DNA of 64,000 nucleotides. It comes from Bradyrhizobium retamae. Its GTDB lineage: Bacteria; Pseudomonadota; Alphaproteobacteria; Rhizobiales; Xanthobacteraceae. The translations under genes and the position numbers were made by a program. Shown here piece after piece: positions 34,378 through 43,215 of this stretch (its first letter is position 1; each line of letters starts with the position of its first letter). The stretch spans positions 186,001-250,000 of the forward strand of contig NZ_LLYA01000112.1 in NCBI RefSeq assembly GCF_001440415.1, given 5' to 3'. The notes beneath the pieces are model-generated. The model did not search any database. It was not told the origin of the DNA and was given only the letters and a program-made list of their open reading frames with translations.

Positions 34378-35115
34378 TTACCACTTCTCGCCGAACGGAC
34401 GGATCTCCAGTTCGAAGGTCCAGGCGCTGCGCGCCTGCTGATAGAGCAGCCAATAGGATTCCGCGACCGAGGACGGCGGCATCAAGGCGTCGGGGTTATC
34501 CAGCGCGTTCGGACCGAGTGCCTCGATCCGTCGCTGGCGCACCCACTCGGTGTCGACGCCGGAATCAATGATGAGATGCGCCACGTGGATGTTCTTGGGC
34601 CCCAACTCGCGAGCGGCCGCCTGGGCGACGGCCCGCAAGCCGAACTTGGCGCTGGCAAAGGCTGCATAACCCGTTCCACCACGGAGACTCGCCGTCGCTC
34701 CAGTGAAGAAGATATTGCCCTTGCCCCGCGGCAGCATGAGCCGCGCCGCTTCACGCCCAGCGAGGAAGCCGGAATAACAGGCCATTTCCCACACCTTGCG
34801 GAACACGCGCTCGGTGGTTTCCAGAATCGGAAAATTGACGTTGGCGCCGATGTTGAAGATACAGACCTCGAGAGGCGCATGCTTGTCGGCGTCTCCAAGG
34901 AAAGAGATGATTTCCTCCTCCTTGCGTGCGTCGAGCGAGCGCGCGTGAATTTCGCCGCCGGCCTTCTCGATCTCCCTTACCAACGGCTCGAGCTTGGCCC
35001 CGTTACGCCGCCCGGCAAACACGGTGAAGCCCTCTGAGGCGAACTTCTTTGCGATCTCGCCGCCGATGTAGTCCCCGGCGCCGATCACGGCCACGGTTGC
35101 GTTTCTCTTTTGCAA
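34378..35115 (-). CDS. Atypical SDR protein with Phe at the catalytic Tyr position (paralogue 1)
   Basis: A 245-residue Rossmann-fold protein with an altered glycine motif (VIGAGDYIGGEIA) and an intact Ser region (FFTGATASLRGG). Where the catalytic YxxxK should be it reads FASAK, so Tyr is Phe. The segment FNIGANVN replaces NNAG. I start at TTG 35115, preceded by GGGAGAAGACCC; no ATG fits. It is closely related to the product encoded at 36963, with long shared stretches such as ARELGPKNIHV and AKFGLRAVAQA. It may bind NAD(P) without ordinary dehydrogenase chemistry. It sits in the operon between ligase and acyl-CoA dehydrogenase. Confidence 0.85.
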   Translation of the reverse strand: MQKRNATVAVIGAGDYIGGEIAKKFASEGFTVFAGRRNGAKLEPLVREIEKAGGEIHARSLDARKEEEIISFLGDADKHAPLEVCIFNIGANVNFPILETTERVFRKVWEMACYSGFLAGREAARLMLPRGKGNIFFTGATASLRGGTGYAAFASAKFGLRAVAQAAARELGPKNIHVAHLIIDSGVDTEWVRQRRIEALGPNALDNPDALMPPSSVAESYWLLYQQARSAWTFELEIRPFGEKW

Positions 35116-35134
35116 GGGTCTTCTCCCGGTCAGG

Positions 35135-36745
35135 TTAGATCTGCTGTCTACGAAGTGGAGCCGTCTGCGCCGGTGGAGCTTCGTCACCCTCGCGTAAAGA
35201 CTCCGCCAGCTTATGCTTGAGTATCTTGCCGGTCGAAGTGGCCGGCAAGGCATCGAGGACGATGATTTCGGATGGCCGCTTGTAGGAGGTGAGCTGAAAT
35301 CGGATGAAGCCCATCAGATCGGTCGGCGTCGCGCGCGACCCCGGCAGCAACTGTACAAAGGCGACAATCTCCTCATTGCCATCGGCCGGACGGCCGACGA
35401 CGGCGCATTGCACCACGTCCTTGTGTGAACTGAGGACCGCTTCCACCTCGGCGGGATAAACGTTGAAGCCGGAGCGGATGATCATTTCCTTGGTGCGGCC
35501 GACGACATAGAGGCAATCGCCGTCGAAGCGCGCCAGATCGCCGGTATTGAACCAACCCTCGCTGTCGATCACTTTGGCCGTCAGTTCCGGCGCGCGATAA
35601 TAGCCGCGCATCACATTGCGTCCGCGAACGTGAAGTTCTCCGACTTCACCCTTTGACAGCGGTATGCCGTCGATTGTTCTGATGCGCCCCTCTACTCCCG
35701 GCAGCAGCGTGCCAACCGCCTGGTCGGACCGCGGCGCATCGAAGCGCACGCCGGATATTCCGGGCGAACATTCAGTGATCCCATAGCCGTTGAGGAGCGG
35801 AAGGCCGAACTCCTTCTCTACACGCAACTTCAAATTCAGGTCGACCGGCGCGCCGGCAACGGAAATCAAGCGCAACGAGCCCCGATCGAGCCGCTTCGGA
35901 CCCGATACGCTCTTGTATTCCAGCAGGCGTTGATAGGTGGCGGGCACGCCGTTGAGAATGGTGATATCCTCCTCCGCGATCGCCTTGGCGGTAGCCGCCG
36001 GATCGTACTTGTTGACCATCCGCACCGTGCCGCCGACCATCAGCGTCATGATCAGGAGCGAGATGCCGACGATATGCGAGATCGGCAACACCAGATAGAT
36101 CTTGTCGTCTCGATCCATCTTACGGAAAAGCGCCGTGGTCTTGGCGCTGATCAGCAGGTTTTCGTGAGAGAGCATTACCCCCTTCGGTGTCCCGGTTGTT
36201 CCCGAAGTGTAGATCAGCACCGCGACTTGTTTTGCCGGATCGGCCTCCACCGGCTCGACAGTGGCGCTTTCGTTCAGCGGGCCGACGCCAATCTCCCGCA
36301 GCGCGCCAATTTGCCGGTTCTCCGCACCATAGCGTGATGCGTGCGCCGCGGCCTCTTTCGAAACACCTGACGTAAAGAACATCCGGCGGGCGCCGCTATG
36401 ATCGCGGATCTGGTCCAACTCGCGCGCCGACAATCGCGGGTTGGCCACGATTGCCCAGGCGTCGAGCCGGCTCGCCGCAAGCAGCAAGGCCGCCAGCGCG
36501 ATGCAGTTTTCGCTGACGATCATCATACGATCGCCTGCTCGCACCCCGAGCGAGGAGAGAACGACGGTGATCTCGGCGACCCGCCCGTCCAGGTCACGAC
36601 AGCTCCAGGCAGCGCCATCTTCGATCAGGGCGATTCGGTCCGGGGCATTGACGACGTGGCCAGTCGTTATTTCATGGATGCGGCGCGGCAGCCCCGCAGC
36701 AATCTCATCGATATCGATTGCCCCTGAAAGACCCGTCACCGTCAA
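35135..36745 (-). CDS. AMP-forming acyl-CoA ligase (class I adenylate-forming)
   Basis: A 536-residue enzyme activating a carboxylic acid to its CoA thioester with ATP. Motifs in order: P-loop-like LIYTSGTTGTPKGVMLSHEN near residue 178, GYGITECSPGISG near 322, the hinge region GWFNTGDLARFDGDCLYVVG near 405, and the C-terminal catalytic Lys in PATSTGKILKHKL near 507. It heads a seven-gene leftward operon of beta-oxidation-type genes, so it probably performs the entry step. Its promoter region contains the GTTC-N7-GAAC operator 54 bp upstream of the ATG. Substrate is not predictable from sequence alone. Confidence 0.93.
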   Translation of the reverse strand: MTVTGLSGAIDIDEIAAGLPRRIHEITTGHVVNAPDRIALIEDGAAWSCRDLDGRVAEITVVLSSLGVRAGDRMMIVSENCIALAALLLAASRLDAWAIVANPRLSARELDQIRDHSGARRMFFTSGVSKEAAAHASRYGAENRQIGALREIGVGPLNESATVEPVEADPAKQVAVLIYTSGTTGTPKGVMLSHENLLISAKTTALFRKMDRDDKIYLVLPISHIVGISLLIMTLMVGGTVRMVNKYDPAATAKAIAEEDITILNGVPATYQRLLEYKSVSGPKRLDRGSLRLISVAGAPVDLNLKLRVEKEFGLPLLNGYGITECSPGISGVRFDAPRSDQAVGTLLPGVEGRIRTIDGIPLSKGEVGELHVRGRNVMRGYYRAPELTAKVIDSEGWFNTGDLARFDGDCLYVVGRTKEMIIRSGFNVYPAEVEAVLSSHKDVVQCAVVGRPADGNEEIVAFVQLLPGSRATPTDLMGFIRFQLTSYKRPSEIIVLDALPATSTGKILKHKLAESLREGDEAPPAQTAPLRRQQI

Positions 36746-36791
36746 CCTCCCGAACAGCCAACGTCGCCCTTGCTGCGTCGCGTGCGATCAA

Positions 36792-36820
36792 AGTTAACGT
36801 TCTTTTTTAGAACTCGTCAA
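36792..36820 (-). promoter_or_regulatory. Promoter with GTTC-N7-GAAC operator (site A)
   Basis: On the minus strand: -35 TTGACG (36820-36815), a 17-base spacer, then a weak -10 TTAACT (36797-36792). The spacer contains the palindrome GTTCTTTTTTAGAAC (36799-36813). It drives the ligase operon leftward, and the divergent SDR/GST unit starts 150 bp to its right. One of three such sites in the window. Confidence 0.75.
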
Positions 36821-36962
36821 TTGTTAATTCGTCTTGTGGTGTCCACGGCTCAAAAGAGGCAGCATGCCTGTCGTTTTCAAGGGTCCTCGAAAAGCTCGTT
36901 TACAACGAGGCCGATAAGAGCTACCCATAAGTACCAAATAAGAACTAATGGGAGAGGCGAGA

Positions 36963-37706
36963 ATGGCGGAAGGTCGCGGCGTTGCAATACTCGTGGGAGC
37001 GGGCGACGCCATCGGCGCGGCTGTCGCGCGTCGCTTTGCAAAAGGGGGCTACACCGTTTGTATCTGCCGGCGTGACGCAGCCAAATCCCAGGGACTAGTG
37101 GATGAACTCGCCGCTGCGGGCCATCATATCCACGCTTTCAGCGTCGATGCTCGCCAGGAAGCGGAAGTTCAAAAGCTTTTCTCCGACGTCGAGAGCAACA
37201 TCGGGCCGATCGAGGTCTGCCTTTTCAATGCCGGATCGAATGTCAACAAGCCCCTCGTGGAGACCACGGAAAAGCTGTTCTTTAAGGCGTGGGAGCTGGC
37301 CTGCTACGCGGGATTCCTGGTCGGACGCGAGGCCGCGCGCGTCATGCTGCCGCGTGGGCGCGGCACTATCTTCTTTACTGGTGCGACCGCCAGTGTCCGT
37401 GGCGGCCAGGGGTTTGCGGCATTTTCATCGGCGAAGTTTGGACTTCGAGCGGTCGCCCAGGCCATGGCGCGCGAGCTGGGGCCGAAGAACATCCACGTGG
37501 TCCATCTCATCATTGACGCCGGCGTGGATAGCGAAGCCATTCATCAACGCATGAAAGCGGCGAAGGGAATCGAGGCAAGCGAGATTCCACAGGACAGTCT
37601 GACGAAGACGTCTTCCATCGCCGAGGCCTATTGGTTCGCCCATCAGCAAAGCCGAGACGGCTGGACCCATGAACTCGACCTTCGTCCGTCCGTGGAGAAA
37701 TGGTGA
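36963..37706 (+). CDS. Atypical SDR protein with Phe at the catalytic Tyr position (paralogue 2)
   Basis: A 247-residue paralogue of the SDR at 34378. Glycine motif ILVGAGDAIGAAVA, FNAGSNVN instead of NNAG, Ser region FFTGATASVRGG, and FSSAK in place of YxxxK. The C-terminus HELDLRPSVEKW parallels FELEIRPFGEKW of the first copy. I start at ATG 36963, which has GGGAGAGGCGAGA before it; another ATG at 36948 lies upstream of that site. It is transcribed divergently from the ligase operon and its TGA overlaps the start of a GST gene, so both proteins act together. Confidence 0.85.
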   Translation: MAEGRGVAILVGAGDAIGAAVARRFAKGGYTVCICRRDAAKSQGLVDELAAAGHHIHAFSVDARQEAEVQKLFSDVESNIGPIEVCLFNAGSNVNKPLVETTEKLFFKAWELACYAGFLVGREAARVMLPRGRGTIFFTGATASVRGGQGFAAFSSAKFGLRAVAQAMARELGPKNIHVVHLIIDAGVDSEAIHQRMKAAKGIEASEIPQDSLTKTSSIAEAYWFAHQQSRDGWTHELDLRPSVEKW

Positions 37707-38383
37707 TGAGCGCAACACCCGATCTAACCCTATGGGGCGTTGGGACAAGCCGCACCATCCGCCCGCACTGGGCCATGCACGAGCTTGGCTTGTCCTACAA
37801 AGTCAAGCCGATCGGACCGCGAACCGGCGAGACCAAGACGGCCGAATACACCAGGCTCAATCCCCGCCAGAAGATCCCCTTGCTGCAGGACGGCGACTTC
37901 TGCATCGGAGAAAGCGCCGCGATTGTCGCCTATCTGTCGCGAACCTATTCGACGCCCGACCGTTCGCTGATTCCCGAAACCCAGCGCGAGTTAGCCGCGT
38001 GGCTCGAATGGTGCTTCTTTATCGTGGCTGAGCTCGATTCTACGAGTCTCTACGTCATGCGCCGGCATCGCGCGGATGCACTGGGACATATCTATGGAGT
38101 TGCGCCCGAAGTTGTCGCACAGGCCGGCGAATATTTCCGGCAACAATTGCGACACGTGGAGGTCGCGCTGGCAGACGGCCGGACATTCCTGATGGGTGAC
38201 CAATTTACCAGCGCCGACATCCTGCTTACGACGTGCCTCGATTGGGCCGTCGCCTACGGCGTCTGCATTTGCGACAACGCGCAGCCTTACCTTGAGCGCA
38301 TCCAAAGCCGAGCGGCCTATCAGCAAGCCGTCGCGGCGAATGTCCCGGTGGCACCGATCACGCCGGCGGCGGCGAAGGTCTGA
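37706..38383 (+). CDS. Glutathione S-transferase family protein
   Basis: A 225-residue cytosolic GST. The thioredoxin-like N-terminal domain starts with DLTLWGVGTSRTIRPHWAMH, with GTSRT in the region of the catalytic Ser/Cys loop. The glutathione-binding segment GESAAIVAYLSRTYS lies near residue 65, and the helical C-terminal domain ends near 220 (TSADILLTTCLDWAVAYG). The ATG at 37706 overlaps the TGA of the preceding SDR and has GGAGAA six bases upstream. In aromatic or terpenoid catabolism such enzymes isomerise, open epoxides or remove ether bonds. Here the substrate is unknown. Confidence 0.88.
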   Translation: MSATPDLTLWGVGTSRTIRPHWAMHELGLSYKVKPIGPRTGETKTAEYTRLNPRQKIPLLQDGDFCIGESAAIVAYLSRTYSTPDRSLIPETQRELAAWLEWCFFIVAELDSTSLYVMRRHRADALGHIYGVAPEVVAQAGEYFRQQLRHVEVALADGRTFLMGDQFTSADILLTTCLDWAVAYGVCICDNAQPYLERIQSRAAYQQAVAANVPVAPITPAAAKV

Positions 38384-38413
38384 GGGCCGATCGCCGGTCG
38401 CGAAGGCTTCGGA

Positions 38414-39613
38414 TTAGACGGCCACGCGCACGGTGCGTTCGGCGACCATCTTGTCGATGGCGCTGTCGTCATACCCCAATTCGCGCAACACGTCGCGCGA
38501 ATGCTCACCGACCCTCGGCGCCGGTCCGCCAATTGCAGCCTCGTTGATTTCGAAGCGAGCCGCGGGCTTGGGCTGCCGCACCCGGCCGACTTTCGGCTGA
38601 TCAAATTCTGCGATGATACCGCGCGCCACCACCTGCTCATTGTGGATGATTTCGCTCCGCCGCAGGATTGGAGCGCAGGGTACATCCGCGGCATCCAGTC
38701 GCTCCAGCCATTCGGCGGTGGTATGCTGGCTGATATACTCAGCCATCTTGTTGATGCGGGCCGTAGCGTTGACCGAACGCGCCGATGGCGTCGCGAACCG
38801 GGGATCGTTGGCAAGCTCGGGATCGCCGGATGCCCGGCAGAACCCCTGCCATTCGGAATCCGAAATCGTGCCGGCGGTGATGTAGCCATCACTGGTCTTG
38901 AACACCAGATCCGGCCGATCGTTTGGATCGGCTGCGGCGGCCTCGGCCCCCACCACCGTATACTGCATCATACCTTCGGGCCACAGGTAGGAAATCATCG
39001 CATCCAGCATCGCGACCTGAATATGATCGCCCTGCCCGGTTTTCTCGCGGGCATAGAGCGCTGCCGCCACCGCCTGCGCAGTGAACACTGCAGTGGTCTT
39101 GTCGCATACGATCGTGCGGATCATTTGCGGACGGTTCGTTACCGGCTGCGACTGGATATCGGCGAAGCCCGACAGGCCCTGAATGATCGGGTCATAGACG
39201 CGCTTCTTTACATACGGGCCGGTATCGCCGACGCCGCTGATCGAGACATAGATCAGGCGCGGATGGCGCTGGCGCAATTCTTCTACGCCTAAACCGAGGC
39301 GCTCCATGGTACCGGGCCGAAAGTTCTGCACCAGCACGTCGGCCTGCGCGACCAGCCTGGTGAGCACCTCACGGCCACCCGTGCTCTTGACGTCGATCGA
39401 CAGCGAACGCTTGCCGCGGTTAGAAGAGATGAACAGCGCGGAGAACTCGCCGTCCTTGTCGATGGTGGCCCGGCTGCGGCGCGTAATATCGCCGCCGATC
39501 GGCTCGATCTTCAGCACGTCGGCGCCCTGGTCCGCCAGAAACATGGTCGCGAACGGGCCCGACACCACGCCGGTCAGGTCGAGGACTCGAACACCGCTAA
39601 GCGGGCCAGGCAT
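38414..39613 (-). CDS. CaiB/BaiF (family III) CoA-transferase
   Basis: A 399-residue CoA-transferase distinct from that at 1593. Conserved parts: PLSGVRVLDLTGVVSGPFAT at the N-terminus, ADVLKIEPIGGD near residue 37, SSNRGKRSLSIDVKS near 63, YVSISGVGDTGPY near 125, and KTGQGDHIQVAMLDAM near 190. I chose ATG 39613 because the AGGGAG site lies seven bases upstream; an ATG at 39619 is too close to it. It follows the isomerase-like gene by 78 bp on the same strand. It offers a second way to load CoA onto an acid in this locus, or to remove it. Confidence 0.9.
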   Translation of the reverse strand: MPGPLSGVRVLDLTGVVSGPFATMFLADQGADVLKIEPIGGDITRRSRATIDKDGEFSALFISSNRGKRSLSIDVKSTGGREVLTRLVAQADVLVQNFRPGTMERLGLGVEELRQRHPRLIYVSISGVGDTGPYVKKRVYDPIIQGLSGFADIQSQPVTNRPQMIRTIVCDKTTAVFTAQAVAAALYAREKTGQGDHIQVAMLDAMISYLWPEGMMQYTVVGAEAAAADPNDRPDLVFKTSDGYITAGTISDSEWQGFCRASGDPELANDPRFATPSARSVNATARINKMAEYISQHTTAEWLERLDAADVPCAPILRRSEIIHNEQVVARGIIAEFDQPKVGRVRQPKPAARFEINEAAIGGPAPRVGEHSRDVLRELGYDDSAIDKMVAERTVRVAV

Positions 39614-39691
39614 TGACATTCTCCCTGAGTTCACTTTTGCTTTGGGTCCGGGAGTTTGGCTTTTAGCACTCAATCCGGACCCTCGTAGCCG

Positions 39692-40324
39692 TTAGGCCGT
39701 CTTGGAAACAGGCTGTCTGGTCTGCTCGACGATCGATTCCTCGACGTCGCGGAGCTGGTCCTTGCCGAAGAACATTTCCTTTCCAACGAAGAAAGTCGGT
39801 GAGCCGAAAGCTCCCCGGCTGACGGCGTCGTTGGTCAGATCGATCAGCCTCTTCTTGACGTCATCCTGCTGCGCACGCGCGATCAGCCGGTCGATATCGA
39901 TCCCCGAGGAGATGAATGCGCTCCGGAAGATTTCGAGGTCGTCCATCTTCTTCGGCTCCTCCCACATATGATGGTAGGCGGCGCGGAAATAGGGCTCGAA
40001 CACGCCTTCGAATTGGGCGGCGACGGCGCCACGCATCAGCATCAGCGTATTGACCGGAAAGAACGGATTCTGGCGAAATTTCGTGACATTGTGGCGGCGA
40101 ATGAACCGCTGGGTTTCCAGCGCCTGGTATTCCGGCTTGTTCTTGATGCCGCGAAGCGAATCGAACGGCGACATGTTGCCCGTCGCCTTGAAGATGCCGC
40201 CGAGCAGAATCGGGACATACGCGAATTTCACGCCGGTACGCCGCTCGATCCCCGGAATGGCTATTTCAGCCAGATAGGCGTTAGGACTGCCGAAATCGAA
40301 CAGGAATTCTACCTTCAGGGGCAT
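39692..40324 (-). CDS. DsbA/kappa-GST superfamily 2-hydroxychromene-2-carboxylate isomerase-like protein
   Basis: A 210-residue thioredoxin-fold protein. The N-terminal active-site segment FLFDFGSPNAYLAE has Ser instead of the CxxC of disulphide oxidases, as in HCCA isomerases that use glutathione. The C-terminal cis-Pro segment is AFGSPTFFVGKEMFFGKDQL. HCCA isomerases act in naphthalene breakdown, but the family is broad and many members act on other ring-derived compounds. Together with the GST gene nearby it points to glutathione-dependent steps. The ATG lies 74 bp after the site B -10 box. Confidence 0.85.
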   Translation of the reverse strand: MPLKVEFLFDFGSPNAYLAEIAIPGIERRTGVKFAYVPILLGGIFKATGNMSPFDSLRGIKNKPEYQALETQRFIRRHNVTKFRQNPFFPVNTLMLMRGAVAAQFEGVFEPYFRAAYHHMWEEPKKMDDLEIFRSAFISSGIDIDRLIARAQQDDVKKRLIDLTNDAVSRGAFGSPTFFVGKEMFFGKDQLRDVEESIVEQTRQPVSKTA

Positions 40325-40397
40325 GTCGACTCCTCCCGGAGAGCGCGTTGTTGGTCAAGTTCGATAATCAGCAGGCTGAACCCAAGCGTGCCATCTA

Positions 40398-40426
40398 TCC
40401 ATACAGTTCTAAAAACGAACTGTCAA
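40398..40426 (-). promoter_or_regulatory. Strong promoter with GTTC-N7-GAAC operator (site B)
   Basis: On the minus strand: perfect -35 TTGACA (40426-40421), 17-base spacer, -10 TATGGA (40403-40398). The spacer and its edges form the palindrome ACAGTTC-N7-GAACTGT (40403-40423). It serves the isomerase/CoA-transferase unit leftward and lies 160 bp upstream of the divergent hxlR-type gene, allowing self-regulation. Confidence 0.8.
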
Positions 40427-40561
40427 ATTATGCGGAATTTTCCTAGTTTGATGCGAACCCTAGGGGATTGTTTGGAGTTTAGTACCTAACTAGAATGGTA
40501 GCGGAACCAATAGTTCGCTGGACGATTCGAGCGGAACTAGTGTGGGAAGACCGGAGAGCAG

Positions 40562-40599
40562 GAATGAGATGGGATGAACTGAATGAGATGGGATGAACT
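40562..40599 (+). repeat. 19-bp tandem duplication over the hxlR-type start codon
   Basis: GAATGAGATGGGATGAACT occurs twice without a gap (40562-40580 and 40581-40599). The first copy carries an ATG (40564) behind a good site, GGAGAGCAGGA, but reads an 11-codon frame ending at TGA 40594-40596. The second copy carries the ATG of the regulator (40583). Confidence 0.9.
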
Positions 40600-41095
40600 G
40601 GAGGAAGAGCCATGTTCCATGGCCCGGACCATCGGCGTGATCGGCGACCGCTGGACCCTTCTGATCCTGCGCGAGTGCTTCCTGCGCACGCGCCGCTTCG
40701 AGGGATTTCAGTCCGCGCTCGGAATCACACGCCATCTGCTCGCCGAACGGTTGAAGAAACTGGTCCGCCAGGGCGTACTGCGTCGCATTCCCTATCAGGA
40801 GTCGCCCAAACGGCATGAATACATTCTTACCCAAAAGGGCCTCGATCTTTATCCGATCATGATGGCGATTGTGCATTGGGGCGACACGCACATGGTCGAC
40901 GAACGCGGGCGGCCGTTGCTGCACCAGCACCGCAAGTGCGGAAAAAACTTCGATCCGGTCATGGTGTGCTCCGAATGCGGCGAGCCACTTTCGGCCAAGG
41001 AGGTTCATACCCACCCCGGCCCCGGTGCCCGAAGCACCCCGGCAATAAAGGCGCCAGAGAAACCGAAGGCAAAGGCGCGCCGCAGCGCCGCTTGA
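40583..41095 (+). CDS. HxlR/DUF24 family transcriptional regulator with C-terminal CxxC region
   Basis: A 170-residue regulator. The winged helix-turn-helix is typical HxlR: CSMARTIGVIGDRWTLLILR near residue 11, CFLRTRRFEGFQSALGITRH, then LLAERLKKLVRQGVLRRIPY and a wing (RHEYILTQKGLDLYPIMMA). After residue 115 a tail has KCGKNFDPVMVCSECGE, a possible zinc site, then a Lys/Pro/Ala-rich end. The conserved Cys12 near the N-terminus is the redox or quinone-sensing position in YodB and HypR relatives. It lies between divergent catabolic units and is the best candidate to bind the three GTTC-N7-GAAC sites. Confidence 0.9.
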   Translation: MRWDELEEEPCSMARTIGVIGDRWTLLILRECFLRTRRFEGFQSALGITRHLLAERLKKLVRQGVLRRIPYQESPKRHEYILTQKGLDLYPIMMAIVHWGDTHMVDERGRPLLHQHRKCGKNFDPVMVCSECGEPLSAKEVHTHPGPGARSTPAIKAPEKPKAKARRSAA

Positions 41096-41220
41096 GTGGC
41101 CACTCACCGCGGCTAACCGCATCGGCGCCCGACTCAGCAGATTGCAACGCAGGAATATCCGCAAGCGCCATCAGACGGACACGAGATGTCCGGCAACGGT
41201 CGCGAACAGTTGAACCGCAC

Positions 41221-43023
41221 TTAGATCCGGATCACATCTCGACTTGCTTCGTTGCAGTAGAGGCGTTCAACCTGTTCAGAACGATATTTCAGGACAGCAC
41301 GTTGATTGACGTAGGCCTTGTCGGTGATTTCTCCTGCCGCCATTGACGGTGGATCCTTCAGCAGGGAAAATGCACAGATTCGTTCGCTGCTTCCAACGGA
41401 CTCATTATATTCCTGAAAACGATCTCTAAGAAATTGAACCACGAGAGCGTCGCAGGTTAAATCCGAGGCTGGCGTCTTCGAAATTCGCGCCGCCTCGGTC
41501 GGATTCAACCAGCAAAGCAGCGCGCACGATTCACGGTTTTCCCCCGCAACGACAATGTCCAGCAATACGCCGCGCGTTGCGGCCAGGATTGCTGCGCGCA
41601 TATTCCCGATCGAGACCCACGTGCCGTTCGCGAGTTTGAAGTTCTCGGAGATCCTGCCCGTAAAACGCAGGCCCCGCTCCGGCTTCTGCGGATCCAGAAA
41701 CGAGACGGTGTCGCCGATGCGATAGAACCCTTCCTCATCGAAGGCCTTTTCCGTCAAATCCGGCCTTCCGAGATAACCGGGGGTGACGTTGGGTCCCTTG
41801 ACCCTCGCCTCATAGGTATCGGAAACAGGAATCAGCTTTAGCTGCAGACCCGGCGCGGGAAGACCAATCTCTCCCGGCTGGTCGGTCGCCCAGTGAGTCG
41901 TACTGATGGTCGGGGCCGTCTCGGTCGTGCCGTAGCCCGACATGACCGGAATTCGCCGGCCGGTGATCGACGCTGTCAGCCGATAGAGCTTTTCAAGCGT
42001 CCCTTGGGAAATTGCAGCTCCGGCATAGCTCAATCTATCCATTCGCTTGAACACGCTGGCGCCAAGATCGATATCGTTCTCGATCGCGTCACATAAGAGA
42101 TTATAGCCGGCAGGCACGTTGAACATGGCGGTGGGTGAAATTTCCTTGAGATTCGCGACTGTCTTGTGGAAGAGCTGAGGCAGCGGCCGGCCATCGTCGA
42201 TGTAAAGCGTACCGCCATTCTTGAGGATGCCGTGAAGGATTACGTTGCTGCCCATTGTATGGTGCCATGGCAGCCACTCGACCTGCACCGGCGCGTCCGG
42301 AGCAGACACCAGCAGACTCCCCATTTGCAGTGAGCTCGCCATCATGCGGTGGGTGTTGAGCACGCCTTTGGGGAAACCGGTCGAACCGGACGTGAAGAGT
42401 ATCTTTGCGACAGCGTCGCAAGACACCGCACGTGACGCGCGCTCGAATCCGTCGCTCCCGCTTCGGGCGGTCAGAGCCTGGAAAGGCACCGTGTCCGGCG
42501 CGCCATCGACGCTGATCCAGGTCGCGGCTGCCAGTTCCGGAATGGAGCGGCCCGCAGAAAAGTCGCGTCCGCTCTGAACGAAAACGAAATTCGGACGCAG
42601 CACCTCCGCGATATCCGTGAGACGAGCCAGGCCGCCGGGCATCAGCGTGTAATTTGGCGATATCGGCGCCAGAATTAGCCCTATCGACATCGCGGCAAAC
42701 GAGATCACGGCGTTCTCGATGGAGTTTCCTGAAAGTACCGCCAGCTTGTCAGCCGGCTTTGCGCCCATATCGATCAGGCTTTGGCCGACCGCCTGAACCT
42801 GCAACCATGCTTCACCATAGGTAATCTCGTCCCATCCGCCCTTCGCATTGCGCTGCGCAAGAAAAACTCTATCCGGAGTAGAGTTTGCCCAGGTCGGAAG
42901 GAAATCCGTGATGCGCCAGGCACACTCCCCCAACTCAACAGGCGAGCTCAAGATGAGCGTTCCGTCGGTTCGACGCTCTATGCAAAGCTCTCTTGGCGCA
43001 AACGTCAGTGCCTTCGTCGACAT
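41221..43023 (-). CDS. Feruloyl-CoA synthase-like acyl-CoA ligase
   Basis: A 600-residue adenylate-forming ligase. Motifs: ILFTSGSTGFPKGVLNTHRM near residue 210, LPWHHTMGSNVILHGIL near 250, GYGTTETAPTIS near 360, the hinge part RFTGRISENFKLANGTWVS near 455, and the C-terminal EITDKAYVNQRAVL near 565. The ENFKL/NGTWVS hinge and the ITDKxYxNQ end are, in my reading, typical of the feruloyl-CoA synthase subgroup, which activates hydroxycinnamic and other aryl acids. It is the second ATP-dependent ligase of the locus. The binding-protein gene lies 192 bp upstream on the same strand. Confidence 0.85.
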   Translation of the reverse strand: MSTKALTFAPRELCIERRTDGTLILSSPVELGECAWRITDFLPTWANSTPDRVFLAQRNAKGGWDEITYGEAWLQVQAVGQSLIDMGAKPADKLAVLSGNSIENAVISFAAMSIGLILAPISPNYTLMPGGLARLTDIAEVLRPNFVFVQSGRDFSAGRSIPELAAATWISVDGAPDTVPFQALTARSGSDGFERASRAVSCDAVAKILFTSGSTGFPKGVLNTHRMMASSLQMGSLLVSAPDAPVQVEWLPWHHTMGSNVILHGILKNGGTLYIDDGRPLPQLFHKTVANLKEISPTAMFNVPAGYNLLCDAIENDIDLGASVFKRMDRLSYAGAAISQGTLEKLYRLTASITGRRIPVMSGYGTTETAPTISTTHWATDQPGEIGLPAPGLQLKLIPVSDTYEARVKGPNVTPGYLGRPDLTEKAFDEEGFYRIGDTVSFLDPQKPERGLRFTGRISENFKLANGTWVSIGNMRAAILAATRGVLLDIVVAGENRESCALLCWLNPTEAARISKTPASDLTCDALVVQFLRDRFQEYNESVGSSERICAFSLLKDPPSMAAGEITDKAYVNQRAVLKYRSEQVERLYCNEASRDVIRI

Positions 43024-43215
43024 GGAAAATGATCTCCTGGACTACCGGGAAAGGAGCGCTTGAAGGCAGCAACCCGATTCACCACCGATACCTGGTGCTC
43101 GTGGGTCCGCCGGCCTGGATAACGCGAGTTGTCAATCGGTCTGACGGGCGCGACCAGTCGACAGTTCGCACCCAAGTCGCGAACTTGCCAGAACCGTCGT
43201 TTCGCCCGCGCCAGG

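Noticed and set aside
40510..40541. A fourth operator (TAGTTCGCT ... AGCGGAACTA) just before the hxlR-type gene
   Set aside because: The arms match only imperfectly and the spacing is much longer than N7, so it does not fit the other three sites.
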